Shown one piece after another: positions 24,080 to 36,334 of a stretch of DNA of 64,000 bases. Source of the DNA: Fragum whitleyi (taxonomy: Eukaryota; Mollusca; Bivalvia; Cardiida; Cardiidae); the NCBI GenBank assembly GCA_948146395.1, contig OX411548.1:57865020-57929019 (forward strand). The letters are read 5' to 3'. Position numbers and translations under genes: made by a program. Below the pieces are notes generated by a model. That model made no database searches, was not told where the DNA came from, and was given only the letters and a program-made list of their open reading frames with translations. The first letter of the stretch is position 1. The number at the start of each line of letters is the position of its first letter.

Positions 24080-24880
24080 ATCTACTCTGGACTAAAATCA
24101 TGTCTGAAAAACAACAATTAGTCAAAAGTAAGCATGAAATAGTTATGATTCTTGAGTACTACTTCCCTTTCTGGATAGGGTCTATCAATATTATGAAATT
24201 TTAAGGCTCAATATTTCAATATTTTACTTTCAGTGACATGCTCCATTCAAAAATAAAGTTTAAAAAAAAAATAAAGGAAAGTAACATAAAAAGTGTTTGG
24301 TAGGGTCACGCATCTTGTGTACTGCTCTTACCCAGGTTAACATTTTTTCTCTAATGAAATTTGATTATTATACCCATAAAGGCCTACCTTCAGAGATAAA
24401 CCTCAAGACAATAATATGAAAAACAGCAAAGGGCAACAACCCCAAGAGTAATAGTAAACATTCTTGTGCATTGCACTTCCTCTTAATGAGATCCATCCAA
24501 CACATGATATTTCACTTTCCTAGCTAGTATTCTTTCAGTGATATATACTTCAGTATGAAAAAATAACAAAGGGAAATAACTAAAAAAGTATGAAAAAAAT
24601 TAGCTATGGTTCTTATGCACCGCGATTCCCCTTCATTAGATCGATACAACTATGATGTTTCATGATTATAGCTATAATTATATTACTTTGAGAGATACAT
24701 TCCAGACAAAATCCAAGTACATTTATTATAACAACAAAGGGCAGTAACTCAAAAAAATGATAGTACATAGTTATGGTTCTTGTACACTGAACTTCCTCTT
24801 GATAAGATCTATCCACTTATGAAGTTTCATGAGATAAGTTATAATACTTTTAAAGATATTGCCCCAGCTAAAATCAAAGT
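24080..24880 (+). repeat. Degenerate ~160-bp tandem array (4-5 units)
   Basis: A block of the form 'ATGGTTCTTGTGCACTGCACTTCCTCTTAATGAGATC...' recurs near 24145, 24458, 24607 and 24772. Each is followed by 'ATGAxxTTTCA' and a 'TTxxAGAGATAxACxxCAG' block, then 'ACAAAGGGCAATAACTC'-type sequence (24428, 24567, 24734). Period is about 150-165 bases. Units are well diverged. This type of array is the core of many bivalve non-autonomous repeats. Confidence 0.65.
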
Positions 24881-25354
24881 ACTTCTTGTTGTAGAAGTAA
24901 ACAGTCAGAGTCATACGGAGGCTTTAGATCAAAGTACTTGAAAATTAATCATAAAGAAATACATAAAAAATCAATATGACTAAAAGTTTATAATCTTCTA
25001 CAAAAAAGAAAACAAAAAATCTAATTGCTGTTATTTTTTTTCAATTATTTTGACAAACATGCATGACAATAGTGAATTTGTGCACAGATAATCTATGTCA
25101 TGAAAAGCTTGATCAAAATAATCAAAGTTTCAAGAGTACTCTAAACGCATGCCCCTTTACCAAATGTCCAATGATGTTTTTCTATAAAACCGCTTCATAG
25201 AATTTTGTAGATTTTTAACATATTATTGAGTGACCTTTTGATAATAAAATAAATTGTGTTGCAATTAGTTTGATGTTGAACCTTATATTGACTGGACTAA
25301 ATAGTCTAATTTTCGAAGCATTTGATAGCTTTTTTAAGGATTGATTGATTGATT
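24881..25354. other. Non-coding, nothing recognised
   Basis: AT-rich spacer. GATTGATTGATTGAATGGG at 25341 resembles the reverse complement of the SINE 3' tail (CCATTCAATCAATCAATC), but no SINE body adjoins it. Confidence 0.4.
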
Positions 25355-26525
25355 GAATGGGAAATCATCATAGCTCCGAAGAGTAAACGAGAATTAGTCT
25401 AACTAGAGCATCAAATAATTTAAATGCAAATGAATGATAAAAGTACCAAATTATTTTTGTCTTGACAAAATCGCATATACAGCTTTTTGTGCTTGTACGT
25501 TCAATAGCTTAGTAGTTTTCGTCCAGACTAGTAAATTAAGCTCCTAGATATTTATAGATAAATACAGTCTCTAGAAGTATACCATTATAATACCAGTTCT
25601 CATTATTCTCAGAGGACCACCGTTACGAAACACCACAATTTTCGGTTTTCATCCCAGTTCCACCACAGTATGAAGAAATGTTGTTAATTGAGTTTTGTAA
25701 TTAAAAAACGGTGTCTGCGCTACACGCAACATCGTCTGCGAACAGGAAGCAACTTATTTCTTCGGTAAAACCGCTTATGGTTACGCCACTACTACAGGAT
25801 GCTTTTAAATATTCAATTAAATCGTTAATGTAAAAGGAGAATACTATTGCCGAGGTAACACAGCCCTGCTTAGTTCCCTTTTCACAAGCAAAAGCGTCCA
25901 TTAAATAGTCTCCAATTTTAACTCGAGACTTGAGTTGAGAGTACATTGATCGAAATACGCGCATAAATTTCCCATTTTGGCTGATTCCTTTTCGATACAT
26001 ACTTTGCCATAATGATGTAAACAATTGTCTATATGAAAAACATACAGCCTTCCGCCTTTTTTCGAAAAGTACTTTTGAATTATAGCATGTAATTTAAACA
26101 TATTATCCGTGGTCGAATATCCACTCCTGAATCCCGCCTGAGATTCGTCAATCGATTTGGTTGTTTCTGCCCAGTTGACTAACCTTTTGCTGAGCACTTT
26201 TATAAAAAAAATTGCTTATGCTGTTTGAAAGCGATATAGCTCTGTAATTGTCAGGTGAATTTATCAAACCCTTTTGTGTAATGGAAGGATAATGTTTTCG
26301 CACCAATCTACGGGGAAATTTCCTGTATTCAAAATTTTGTTGAACATGCGATTTAAGTATGCTTTAAAATGTCGATAGTGTTTCTAAACATTTCAACGAA
26401 AGTGTCGTCAATTCCCGGCGCACAGCCATTCCTTAGGCTTGTAACACTATTTCTTATTTCGTCATTTGAAATGTTTGCATCTTTAGCTGTATTCATTTTA
26501 GTCTTTGATTGATAAAAAACACAGC
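25355..26525 (-). pseudogene. Reverse-transcriptase fossil of a LINE
   Basis: Reading the minus strand in shifting frames gives, in order: NISNDEIRNSVTSLRNG and CAPGIDD (near 26450-26400), TGNFPVDWCENIILPLHK (near 26310), PDNYRAISLSNS, VLSKRLVNWAE, SQAGFRSGYSTTDNMF, GTKQGCVTSAIVFSFYINDL, CFLFADDVAC (near 25755, catalytic FADD box intact), then a VFRNGGPLR-like segment and ETVFIYKYLG near 25575. This is the RT palm, thumb and connector of a non-LTR element. At least four frame breaks and several stops make it dead. The family resembles the plus-strand fossil at 508-990. Confidence 0.8.
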
Positions 26526-26899
26526 GCGCAATGTAATATCACGTAGACGTTAAAAAAAACATTACGTTTGTGAAAAGTATGTCCACACAAAAAATCCTAA
26601 TATTTTCATTATCTGTCATCGTATCACTAAGATTTTTTCTGGTGATTGAACAAAAATGATATTCTAAAGTGTAAAATGATTTATAATTATCATTTTGCCA
26701 ATGAAATGCGGAAGATAAACATTTTGAAAACTGGCTGTAGATTTCGCTAAGGTAAGAAATTGTATTCACACACATTTTCTTTAATTTTTTTTAATATGAT
26801 GCATAATGACTTTTACCACATAAACAAAAACAAGAAAAAAATAATATTTTCATTTCAAATTTTCGAAAATTTTCATCTTTTGTTGATGGAGATATGAAA
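26526..26899. other. Non-coding, nothing recognised
   Basis: AT-rich spacer between an RT fossil and the second foldback-like element. Confidence 0.4.
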
Positions 26900-26929
26900 G
26901 TACATTGTCATCAAGGAATTGTTTGAAAA

Positions 26930-27435
26930 AAGCCGAGATGGCATTGTCCACTAAAAACATGTCTGTACTTGCTACCATGATTTAAGAATTCAGCTGAATT
27001 TGTACTGAATTTAACTGGTAAGATGCTAATTTGAAGTTTCCCGATTGTTTGAACACCTCAAATGAAGAATGAATTAAGTATAATTTGCAAGATGGCTGCC
27101 AAATGGAAAAACAGCAAGATTACTGGTGGATATTCTAAAAAAAATGAAGATGCAATTAAAATTGTTTTTCAATAAGTTAATCGATTTAAATCGTACATGA
27201 CTATAGACACCTCTTACAATGTGAAAGTATGATGGTATTGAACAGCTGTCTGAGCAAGTTACAGATATAATGGTCATACAAAGAAATTCAGTTTGATAGT
27301 CGAGAAGGCAGTTTTTTAACAGAATTATCAATTATTAATACATACAATACCTTTCTTATATCAAAAACATATCTAATTTTTGATAACTACGTTCAGATGT
27401 AAATTATTACAACATATTTTTCAAGATGGCAGCCT
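26930..27435 (+). repeat. Left arm of foldback-like copy B
   Basis: Motif variants GAGATGGCATT (about 26935), AGATGGCTGCC (about 27089), AGAAGGCAG (about 27304) and AGATGGCAGCC (about 27424) mark the units. They correspond one to one with the units of the copy A left arm. Confidence 0.55.
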
Positions 27436-28355
27436 CGCTGTTTTTTCTTCCAGTTATTATAAAATTCATTTAAACTATTGTGACAACTCTTGTTGAACAT
27501 GTTGACAAATCATGTTTGTATAATAATAGTTAATATGAGGTTTCTAAATGACCACTAAGTTTAAAAAAAAAACCCTTTAAGTTGCTCATTTAAATTCGCT
27601 TTTGAAAAAAGTGCGTCATTAAAAGTACGGCTCTAAGAGAATAAAATATATATTGGAGATCGCATTCATTTAAAGCATAACGAATTAAAATGATCTCAAC
27701 ATAAGTACATTGTGGGATTTACTGAGACTCGTATTAAGTTTTATTTTTCATAACATTCAAAGTAATCTTATTAACCATTTTTTGCTAGTATTCTTTGTGA
27801 TTTAAATCTAAAGCGAAATGTTCAGGTCTATCAAAGGCTTTTACGGCAATGTGTTAGTATAAAAGATGATGAGTGCTAGCATATGCTCAAATCAACTGTC
27901 CGGACTAAGGCAATTGTTCTACATAGAGATGATAGTAATTGCCAATGTATTGTACGTAGTAAAGTTAATGATACCATTAATTGAATGGTGGCAAAGGTTT
28001 CCGAACCTACATTGCAAAAATAAAGACTTATCCTTTTTATTTTTTTCTTACGTTCATAAACCTATAGCCGTGTCTGAAGTTACAGTCATACATGTAATAT
28101 TGTGTAGTAAATGGTCTATTATAAATACTTACAAATCGATATTTGATTCTGCATAAATGAATTTGCAACAAATATAATGTTGTTCATTTTCATTGTGTGT
28201 GAGTATATTATTGACAATATAGACAAAAATGGTCACTCTCTAAAATATTCTTGTTTTGTCTACTAACATAGTCTTATAATGGGTGTATATTTTGTTTACT
28301 GCTTGATTCAAGGCTTTTAAATGGGACAGAGCATTATAACTAAATATTAAATTTT

Positions 28356-28776
28356 CTTTAAAGCTTTCCGGTGGTTCATCGAGAAATAACGGTAGATTAT
28401 CACTTGATAAACTGACCGCAAAAGCAGTGAAATTATCAAAAACTTATACCCTGCTTTTGTGCATTTCATCCTATCTGACGTCATCTATGCGGGGCGAAAT
28501 AAGTGACGTCACAATGAACTTTGCATAGCAATCACGTGCAAAATGACGCGCTTTACGAAAATATGTCATAGAAATTTCACATTTTGTCTCATCTTTACAT
28601 TAAAGAAATACAATAATCGTTGTTTTTCGTGCAAGATCGATTTATATTTCATTTCGTGAACAACAAAAGCTATATTTTCACTCTTGGCTCCGCCACTTGT
28701 GAAAATATAGCTTTTGTTGTTCACTCAATGAAATATAAATCGATCTTACACTGAAACAAACGATTATTCTCTATTT
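28356..28776 (+). repeat. Hairpin repeat family 1, copy 2
   Basis: Full 421-bp unit, directly followed by a second unit. It includes the palindromic 3' third: TATTTCATTTCGTGAACAAC and a reverse-complement partner around GGCTCCGCC. It interrupts the foldback-like element and is therefore younger than it. Confidence 0.8.
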
Positions 28777-29180
28777 CTTTAATGCTTTTTGGTGGTATAT
28801 CGAGAAATAACGGTTGATCATCACTTGATAATCTCACCGCAAAAGCAGTGAAATTATCATAAACTTATACCCTGCTTTTGAGCATTTCATCCTTTCTGAC
28901 GTCATCTATGCGGGGCGAAAAAATGACGTCACAATGAACGTTGCATAGCAATCACGTGCAAAATGACGTACTTTGCGAAAATATGTCCTAGAAATTTCAC
29001 ATTATTTCTCATTTTTGCATTAAAAAAATTGAATAATCGTTTGTTTTTTGGTAAGATCGATTAATATTTCATTTCGTGAACAACAAAAGCTATATTCCAC
29101 TCGTGAAAATATAGCCTTTGTTGTTCACTCAATGAAATAATAATCGATCTTACACTGAAACAAACGATTATCCTCTATAT
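28777..29180 (+). repeat. Hairpin repeat family 1, copy 3 (tandem with copy 2)
   Basis: 404-bp unit starting CTTTAATGCTTTTTGGTGG immediately after copy 2 and ending CAAACGATTATCCTCTAT. The loop region is shortened: GGCTCCGCC is missing between the arms. The head-to-tail dimer suggests duplication by unequal exchange or tandem insertion. Confidence 0.8.
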
Positions 29181-30226
29181 CATTATGATTATTGTTTCTT
29201 TTTCCATGTGCTCAATTCGTATTTGATTGTGTGAGCAAACTCCTTTGATAATTTATCGCAGGTGATAATTTCAAAACGAACAAAAATATGAAAACAATTA
29301 TAGCCCTACAGTAAAGCCACAAAATGCAGATACGATAAGGCAAGAGGGTGTTTTGAATAAACACTTTTGACAACCTTTCGCAGCTATATCCGCACTGAAT
29401 CTTCTTGGTGATGATTTGAAAAAATGATTTGTAGGATGCGATGTTTGTTCATAAATAAGCATTTTAGTCAATCTGTGCGCTAGTAATTTGCCATATACAT
29501 GAAATTTGAACGAAGTGTTCAATTATTACAAAGACTAATCCATGTAGTGCATTGCATTTTTTTCATGCATACCCAATTCACCAGAGTGACACAGCAAAGT
29601 CAATCATCATGTTTACATGACCCGTTGAACGCTGGAGAAAAAATACAATTGAAATTTACCACTAAAAGTAATAAGCCCAAGTGGAACAACTCATTTTCAA
29701 TTAATAAACATATATGACTATACATACTGATGTGGGTGTGGTTAAATTGGTAGGCTATATATTAGAACATTTTATAAGGAAACTCGAGAAATTATATGTT
29801 ATGGTTATCGAGAAAATAATATTAAAAATCTTAAGCGCAACGTAACATATCCATACTAATACTAGAGAAAAATAAATAAGTAGGATAAAAAAGAAATATA
29901 TTCAATTAAAATAAGTATGTTTTTTTAAAATATTAATACAAGAATTTACAGTATATCAGTATATGAATGATTCAGCATGAAATATTTGCAACTGCCTTTA
30001 TGTTTATTACGGGATACAACTTTTTCGTTCCAATCCATTGATATGAGATGTAGATTTTGTTGTGCAATAATTTTATTCAAAAACAATTGAAATTCATTTT
30101 CAAATACAATACAACGTAAGTGTTGTGTTTTATTCACTGGAATGCGTATATGTAATGATGCTACAAGTGAAGTTAGATTCCTATTTAATTATTCATGTTT
30201 ATAGGATATATTGTTGGCTTCATTTT

Positions 30227-30672
30227 TAACTCGGGTGTTTTCAGAGAAAGCCCGAGGTATTGCTATAGCCTTGGTGTCGTCGTTATCGTCGTCGTCGTGC
30301 GAAATCTTTGATATTTTGTGATAACTTTTGAAAGGTAAGTGGTAGAGCCACTCATATTTCACATGATGATTGCTTGGGACAAGTCTTTTCTGGTTCTGTT
30401 CAAGGTCATCAGTCAAGGTCAAGGTCATTTTTGAAGGTCAAACTTGTGAAAAAAATGAAAAAAAAAACTTTGACATTTTTGTGATATCTCTGGTTCTACT
30501 GAAGGCATTCATTAATATTCACCATCAAAAGAGCAACATTTTCTATCAAGGAGGATAACTTTAGAAGCATTTTCTGCAAATAAGGCTACTAAGTTTTTTC
30601 ACAATCCATTTGTTTTTTTACCATCCAACACTTACAGCCGAGCGTAGGCACCCGTAGGCGGTGCTCTTGTTC
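30227..30672 (+). repeat. AACTCGGG...CTCTTGTT repeat (rolling-circle-like ends)
   Basis: Begins with a stem-loop (CTCGGG ... CCCGAG, loop about 15) and a GTCGTCGTTATCGTCGTCG run. It ends with a second stem-loop (GGCACCCGTAGGCGGTGC) followed by TCTTGTT. The middle contains three near-copies of TCAAGGTCA (30404-30430). The hairpin followed by CTCTTGTT is shared with the repeat ends at 47460 and 62936 (reverse). A 3' hairpin close to the end is a hallmark of Helitron/Helentron-type elements, but the classical CTRR end is not met, so class is inferred only. Confidence 0.5.
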
Positions 30673-30779
30673 TCTTTCTGGAACAGATAATTCAAGTCAA
30701 GTGCTTATCTTGGTATAAATTCCTCAAATATTGTAATTTGAATTGAAAACAGAACGACTGTAAAACCATATTTATGCAA

Positions 30780-31553
30780 CATTGGCTGTCATCTAAGAAC
30801 ACACTAATTCTACATGTTTGGTTATACGTAACTTTTCTAATTTCAAAATGATGACTTATATTTTCATTAGTTAAAATGATTCACTCTCTAATTCAATTTT
30901 GCAACTTCAAACTTTCTTTCGGTAATATTTCTTGACTGCCATCTCAAATTATGTTCATAGTCTATCATTTCAGGCGTCAAATCATAAAAATAATTCGAAA
31001 CTGGTCTTGAAACAATTAATTAATTAGTTCAAAATGTACTCTAAAATCCTGAGTTAAACACAATTTACTTAGAATCTTCTCTTTCCTGGCTGCCATCTTC
31101 AAATCAAGAATGAATGTTACAATAGATGAGAGTTGTCACTAGCCTGATATATATAGAGCAACAAACCACCTACAAATGTTTACTGCATAAGCCCTAACAA
31201 CCTTAACTAAGAAATACTTTAAATGCCATTTAATTATTCTTTTTAGCTGCCATCTTGACTACCATACTCATTTCCAATGTCATAATATGCTTTTTTATGA
31301 CAAATAATTTTAATCTCGAACTTTAACAGCAATTAAAACAAAGAAACCCATTTAAAGGTTAGTCATAGTGATCTACCGAGCTGTAAGCGTAATATTTAAT
31401 AGTCCTGGCTGCCATCTCGATTTTCTCAAAATGCTCAATGATAACAAGATGTCACCAGCCAGATTCTGGCTAGGGAAGACCTTAGCTACAAGAATCAGTC
31501 AAGAACAAAACTTTGAACCCTACTTCCAGGTCAAGCTAGATATCTGCCGGACT
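30780..31553 (-). repeat. Right arm of foldback-like copy B (five ~150-bp units)
   Basis: GGCTGTCATC, GACTGCCATC, GGCTGCCATC, AGCTGCCATC and GGCTGCCATC occur near 30785, 30938, 31089, 31244 and 31398, about 150 bases apart. The outer end (31398-31553) is the best conserved part between the two copies. Confidence 0.65.
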
Positions 31554-32505
31554 ATTATTATAATCATTATTATTATTACTAAATTCAAGCCTGCCGACTA
31601 GTCGGCTACGTCTTTTATATTTGTGGGAGACATTATATGCCAGCGATCGATTCGGCTACGGCCGATAATTGGCCGGGTTCAGTCCGTATACATTGACGTA
31701 TTTTTGTCTGTTTTGGTCCGTTCTCTTCTGTTTGGAATCGGCGACTAGTCGGCGACGCATTGCCGACATCTCACCGGTGTATCTTCAGCTCGCTATGTTT
31801 AAGCAACTACGTTATTTTTTTCCTCGTCACAGGACAAAAAAGACAACGCCACATCGACAGATGACTGTAATTTAAAAATTTAATCATGAATTCGCCTGGT
31901 CGTCGGTAATTTTACTAAACTAGGCGCCGATTTTTATGCGACTGCTAAACATCAATTTCGTGTTATTTATTTGAATAGAAGAAATATCATAACTGAACGC
32001 GTTAGATAAGACGATAACGGCCTGAAGTATTTTCAGGATATCGAAACCCTCGAGGGCGCCCAAGAAACTTTATAACCGGGTAGCCTGTGAACCTTTTTGT
32101 CTGATTAAGTTTAGAGCGTTTATAATCGCGATCTTAATCTGGACGCAGGGCAGGATATTTTCTCCACCCCCCTTCCCGAAGCTTACAATATGTTTTTCAC
32201 GCGGAATCGTTCAAAACACCTTGTATTGGGGTAATTTGTGAAATCAGCCAAACCTACGGTAGCATAGAGGTGACATTTGCATATTTTTTTTGTTTTCTGG
32301 GATTTTCGTATTTCAAGTCATTTTATAAACACAGTGGATCAACATGCAGATTCGCAAATTGGAAGCACAAAAATATGATATTCTTGTTGACCAATGTTCT
32401 GCCAAACTGTCAACGCATTTGGACATGGCATATCAACTCTAGCAAATTTACATTAGGAAAGCAACGCCATGAATTCATAAAACTATACTCACACGGATAC
32501 CCTAC
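31554..32505. other. Non-coding, locally GC-richer
   Basis: A perfect palindrome GCCGACTAGTCGGC lies at 31593-31606 and a second CGACTAGTCG core at 31742-31751. GGCTACG-type motifs recur between them. No gene is supported. Confidence 0.45.
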
Positions 32506-33073
<568 letters not shown>

Positions 33074-33330
33074 AACAAACAAACAAACAAACAAACAAAC
33101 TAACAAACTAATAAACTTTAAGACATTACACATACAAGTTCGAGTATACATATATACACACACTTAAAAATATATATATACAAACATGCATTTATTTACA
33201 AACATTCATTGATAAAAACATTAATACATAAGTGAATAAATACATGAATACATACATACATGAATACAAACATACATCCATGAATACACACATGAATACA
33301 TACCACAACAAAAGCCAAACAAAACCCACT
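33074..33330 (+). repeat. Simple repeats (CAAA)n and (ATAC/ATGA)n
   Basis: (CAAA)n at about 33075-33100 continues the target microsatellite of the SINE. It is followed by AT(A)C-rich and GAATACATACAT-type tetranucleotide sequence to about 33310. Confidence 0.8.
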
Positions 33331-34116
33331 AAAATGGCCACTACGGAGTGCGATTTTGAGTGGTCAACTAATTTTTCAGGTCCTAAGATTACATTAACCT
33401 GCGAATAAACACAAACTTGTACACCTTGACACGTCTGGTGGAATATGATGCTTTGACGGATGTCTACTGAGCCGATGAAAGCAGATTTCTTCGTAATGTT
33501 ATACAGACGAAAAGTCGGTATTTCGGTGCGCTTTTGGGCTTCGAAAAGGCATGGTCATCGACATGGTTTAAATCCATTTCATATTAAGTCTTTATAAGAC
33601 TTAGACTAAAAAGTTATATAGGGAGTGCAAAACCTTTTGATTGTATATATGAACATTGTATCTTCAATTGACTAAAAGAAATTGGCAATTTAAGGAATAT
33701 TTTTTCAAGACAGCGGATAGAGATTTGTATCGGGGCGGCAGCAGCTCATCCACATATACGTACTTCTTTGCATACGGTCGTAGAGGGGATATAAATGATT
33801 CTTGTTCCAAACACTTGAAATTAACAAACATCAATGAATGTTTGCCGAAAACAGGGATGAACATATAATCTGAGGAATGACAATACGACGCGTTATCAAC
33901 GCGTTATCAATTTACCGGGCTCGGCTACTTTTGGACTTAAATAAATAACCAATACCCACATTCAAAACACATTTATAAGCACATGAATTATATTTAAGTC
34001 GAATATTAGCCATTCAATATTCATGTTAATAGAACAATGCATGTAAATATATGGACAGGGTGATTCATAATATCTGCTTTGCTTTCTAAACCTTATTATT
34101 CTTTACTTCATGGTTT
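33331..34116. other. Non-coding, nothing recognised
   Basis: Opposed overlapping ORFs at 33656-33868 are mirror images of each other's reading frames without family resemblance. A short duplication ACGCGTTATCAACGCGTTATCAA lies at about 33889-33911. Confidence 0.4.
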
Positions 34117-34405
34117 GACTGTCACTTCATAGCAACGGATGTATTCATCCGAACACAGAAATATAACGGAAAGGATTTTGCGGAAAAAGGTCTATGGCGT
34201 AACTGTGATTAAAAAGCGGTTAAAATTTTAATCAAAAATCGTTAATAAATAAGAACTGTACATCGTCCAACAATATCAAAGTATACAATAAAAAGGTTAT
34301 TGAATTTATATGGGAATATATTGTGTCGGACTCGTTCACGCAAGGTTGGGCACTCTGCCAAAAGAACTCGTCTGGCAAAATATATTCCCATATAAATTCA
34401 ATAAC
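34117..34405 (-). repeat. Hairpin repeat family 2, copy B
   Basis: Reverse-complement copy of 11194-11530. It starts with GACTGTCACTTCATAGCAAC and ends with the inverted-repeat stem (TTATTGAATTTATATGGGAA ... TTCCCATATAAATTCAATAA). The loop region differs and is shorter. Confidence 0.8.
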
Positions 34406-34439
34406 TTATAACATTTTGTGGTCAGGGACATCAGGTTTA

Positions 34440-34860
34440 CTACTTATATTTGAAATTTCATCAAATTCTGACCAGGAGAATTGAAAGAAAAAGGTAACAA
34501 AAATTTAGCCCTCCCCCTTTTTCCGAAAATATTTTTTGTACGAAAATTTCAAATTGTTTATAGTGACGGAGATCTGATTTACAACTCAAATATGAAATTT
34601 CAATTAGTCCAGGAGAAATTTGAGAAAAAACTTTACTTCACCCTAAGTCCCCTTTTCCCACGACGAGGCCTCAAATCCAAAAGCCGTGACAGATGCACCA
34701 AAACTATATCATAAGGGAAATCACATGGTAAGTTTCATTTGATTTGGCCCAAGGGTTATGGAGTAATCGCTAGGGACGGACGGAATTACGGGCGGAGGGA
34801 CGGACAGACGAAGCTGCGGCTATAAGCTCTTCCTTCGAGGAGCATAAATTACCCTCAAAT
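34440..34860 (+). repeat. Dispersed repeat ending in a GGACGG-rich segment
   Basis: Two diverged ~130-base units begin 'GAAATTTCATCAAATTCTGACCAGGAGAA' and 'GAAATTTCAATTAGTCCAGGAGAAA'. Then comes ATTTGGCCCAAGGGTTATGG, a run of GGACGG/GGACAG motifs (34778-34808) and a stem with AAGCTCTTCCTTCGAGGAGC. This general layout matches common molluscan repeats. No coding potential. Confidence 0.5.
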
Positions 34861-36334
34861 ACACGGGTTGTTTTTGAAACTACTTTCTCATGAAGCGTAG
34901 ATAAAAGCCGCGTAATCACGTTTGTTTTCATTGAAAAATGAAACCAATTTTTCACCAATCACGAATACACGAAAGTTGGTGAACACGACTAGGATTGGAT
35001 GATCAAATTTAGTTAATACACTTTTAATTGAAGCACACATATCAAAAGATATGCATGCATTTAGGGTCATCGTTACCTTACGCATATTTTTGGTCATAGA
35101 TACCATAAAATTACTGCCTTTTCAGACTTTGAATGCGATGATTTGGAATTACACCATCAGGATTTCAGGTATTTACTTTCAGTTCATACCTGTTATATTC
35201 CCATGTGATATTTACAGTACCTTTTTGATAAGTCTCGTGTGTTTGTTGTTTGTATGAATTTGTTTATTTATTTAAACCAATTGGTTAAAAAACGACTCGT
35301 GAAACATTGGCCTTTGACGAATGAAAGTTAGCCGAGGAGGAGTTCTAGCTCAAGTTCGCAGGACTGACAACCAACTGCGGAACTGGGCTCGGCTACGATA
35401 AGGATTTTTTTAACCCTGTATTTTTCAGAATGACTTTCTTTTTTTCCAAAAGCATATCACATTCAAGCAAATTATTAAGCACCATTATTTAGCATTAGAC
35501 AAACAAGCAGAAAAAATGACAGAAATGGACTTCGTTTAATTTTTAAGTTTTCTGATCATATATATTCTCATTAGGAGACCAAAACGCCAAAACTACAGCT
35601 TGAATATCATTACTTTCAGATATAAGGTATTTATCGCCAACTAACAGGTTGATCCGTCAACCAGATAAGCATTAGATGCGCACCAGACAGTTTATGGACG
35701 AGCTTCTTCTTCCTTATAACCTTTTGATCGGTTATCAACCAGCCGTTCAAAGAAGGATTTACGCGCCTGCATTTTCTGTTTGCGAAATTTCAGCAATTTT
35801 GTGGCCTTCTTCATGGTTTAATTTAGAATAAATCTGCACTTTGTTCAAATCGAAGACGTTTTAGAATCTGCATCATGCCTTTGCGAGGATTTCCGATTAT
35901 ATGAAACGTTACAACCCTTTTGCCAAAACTGGTTTCTGACCTGAAAAATTGAAGAAATTACTAGCATTCCAGCGTTTACTATCATTCATAAAGTATTAAC
36001 TTTGTATTGTCTTTATATTTTATCTTGGTAGGATGTAATACAGAAGAATGAGTACATGTGTACTTGTAGCGTATTTCTTTTAATCGTGCAACGTTCATTA
36101 TTAAGTATTGGTCATCCGTAAAACTGTCACCAAAGGGATCTAATCAAATCGGCTGATAATTTACGGATCATTGCAAGTGAATAACGACACTTGCGTAGTG
36201 TTACAGGTTATTTCCGAAATTGTTACGACAGATTTTATACGATGAGTTATATTTTGTCTCCACAGTTGCAAACAAGTGTCAACTGATTCGAAAGTGTTAT
36301 TTACGATGATGTTATAATGGGATGTTTTCAGATT
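34861..36334. other. Non-coding stretch
   Basis: No gene is supported. GC-richer words (GCCGAGGAGGAGTTCTAGC, GGGCTCGGCTACG) occur around 35330-35400 but match nothing I recognise. Confidence 0.4.

Larger units (their letters stand above)
26900..31553. mobile_element. Foldback-like element, copy B (expanded by insertions)
   Basis: Collinear with copy A (3186-6662) along its whole length. Matching blocks: CACTAAAAACATGTCTGTACTTGC against the 3350 region, CTTCCAGTTATTATAAAATT against 3847, TTTACTGAGACTCGTATT against 4110, ATCAACTGTCCGGAC against 4287, ATTTTAGTCAATCTGTGCGCTAG against 5230, and AGATTCTGGCTAGGGAAGAC to GAATCAGTCAAGAA against 6575-6617. It is longer because hairpin-family-1 units (28356-29180) and an AACTCGGG-type repeat (30227-30672) were inserted. 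Orientation is the same as copy A. No transposase is seen. Confidence 0.7.

Noticed and set aside
24080..24880. CRISPR-like array
   Set aside because: Units are diverged, about 160 bp long, with no constant short repeat and unique spacers. The DNA is eukaryotic.
31593..31751. Two CGACTAGTCG palindromes as paired regulatory sites
   Set aside because: Only two instances of a short palindrome and no associated gene. Chance cannot be excluded.
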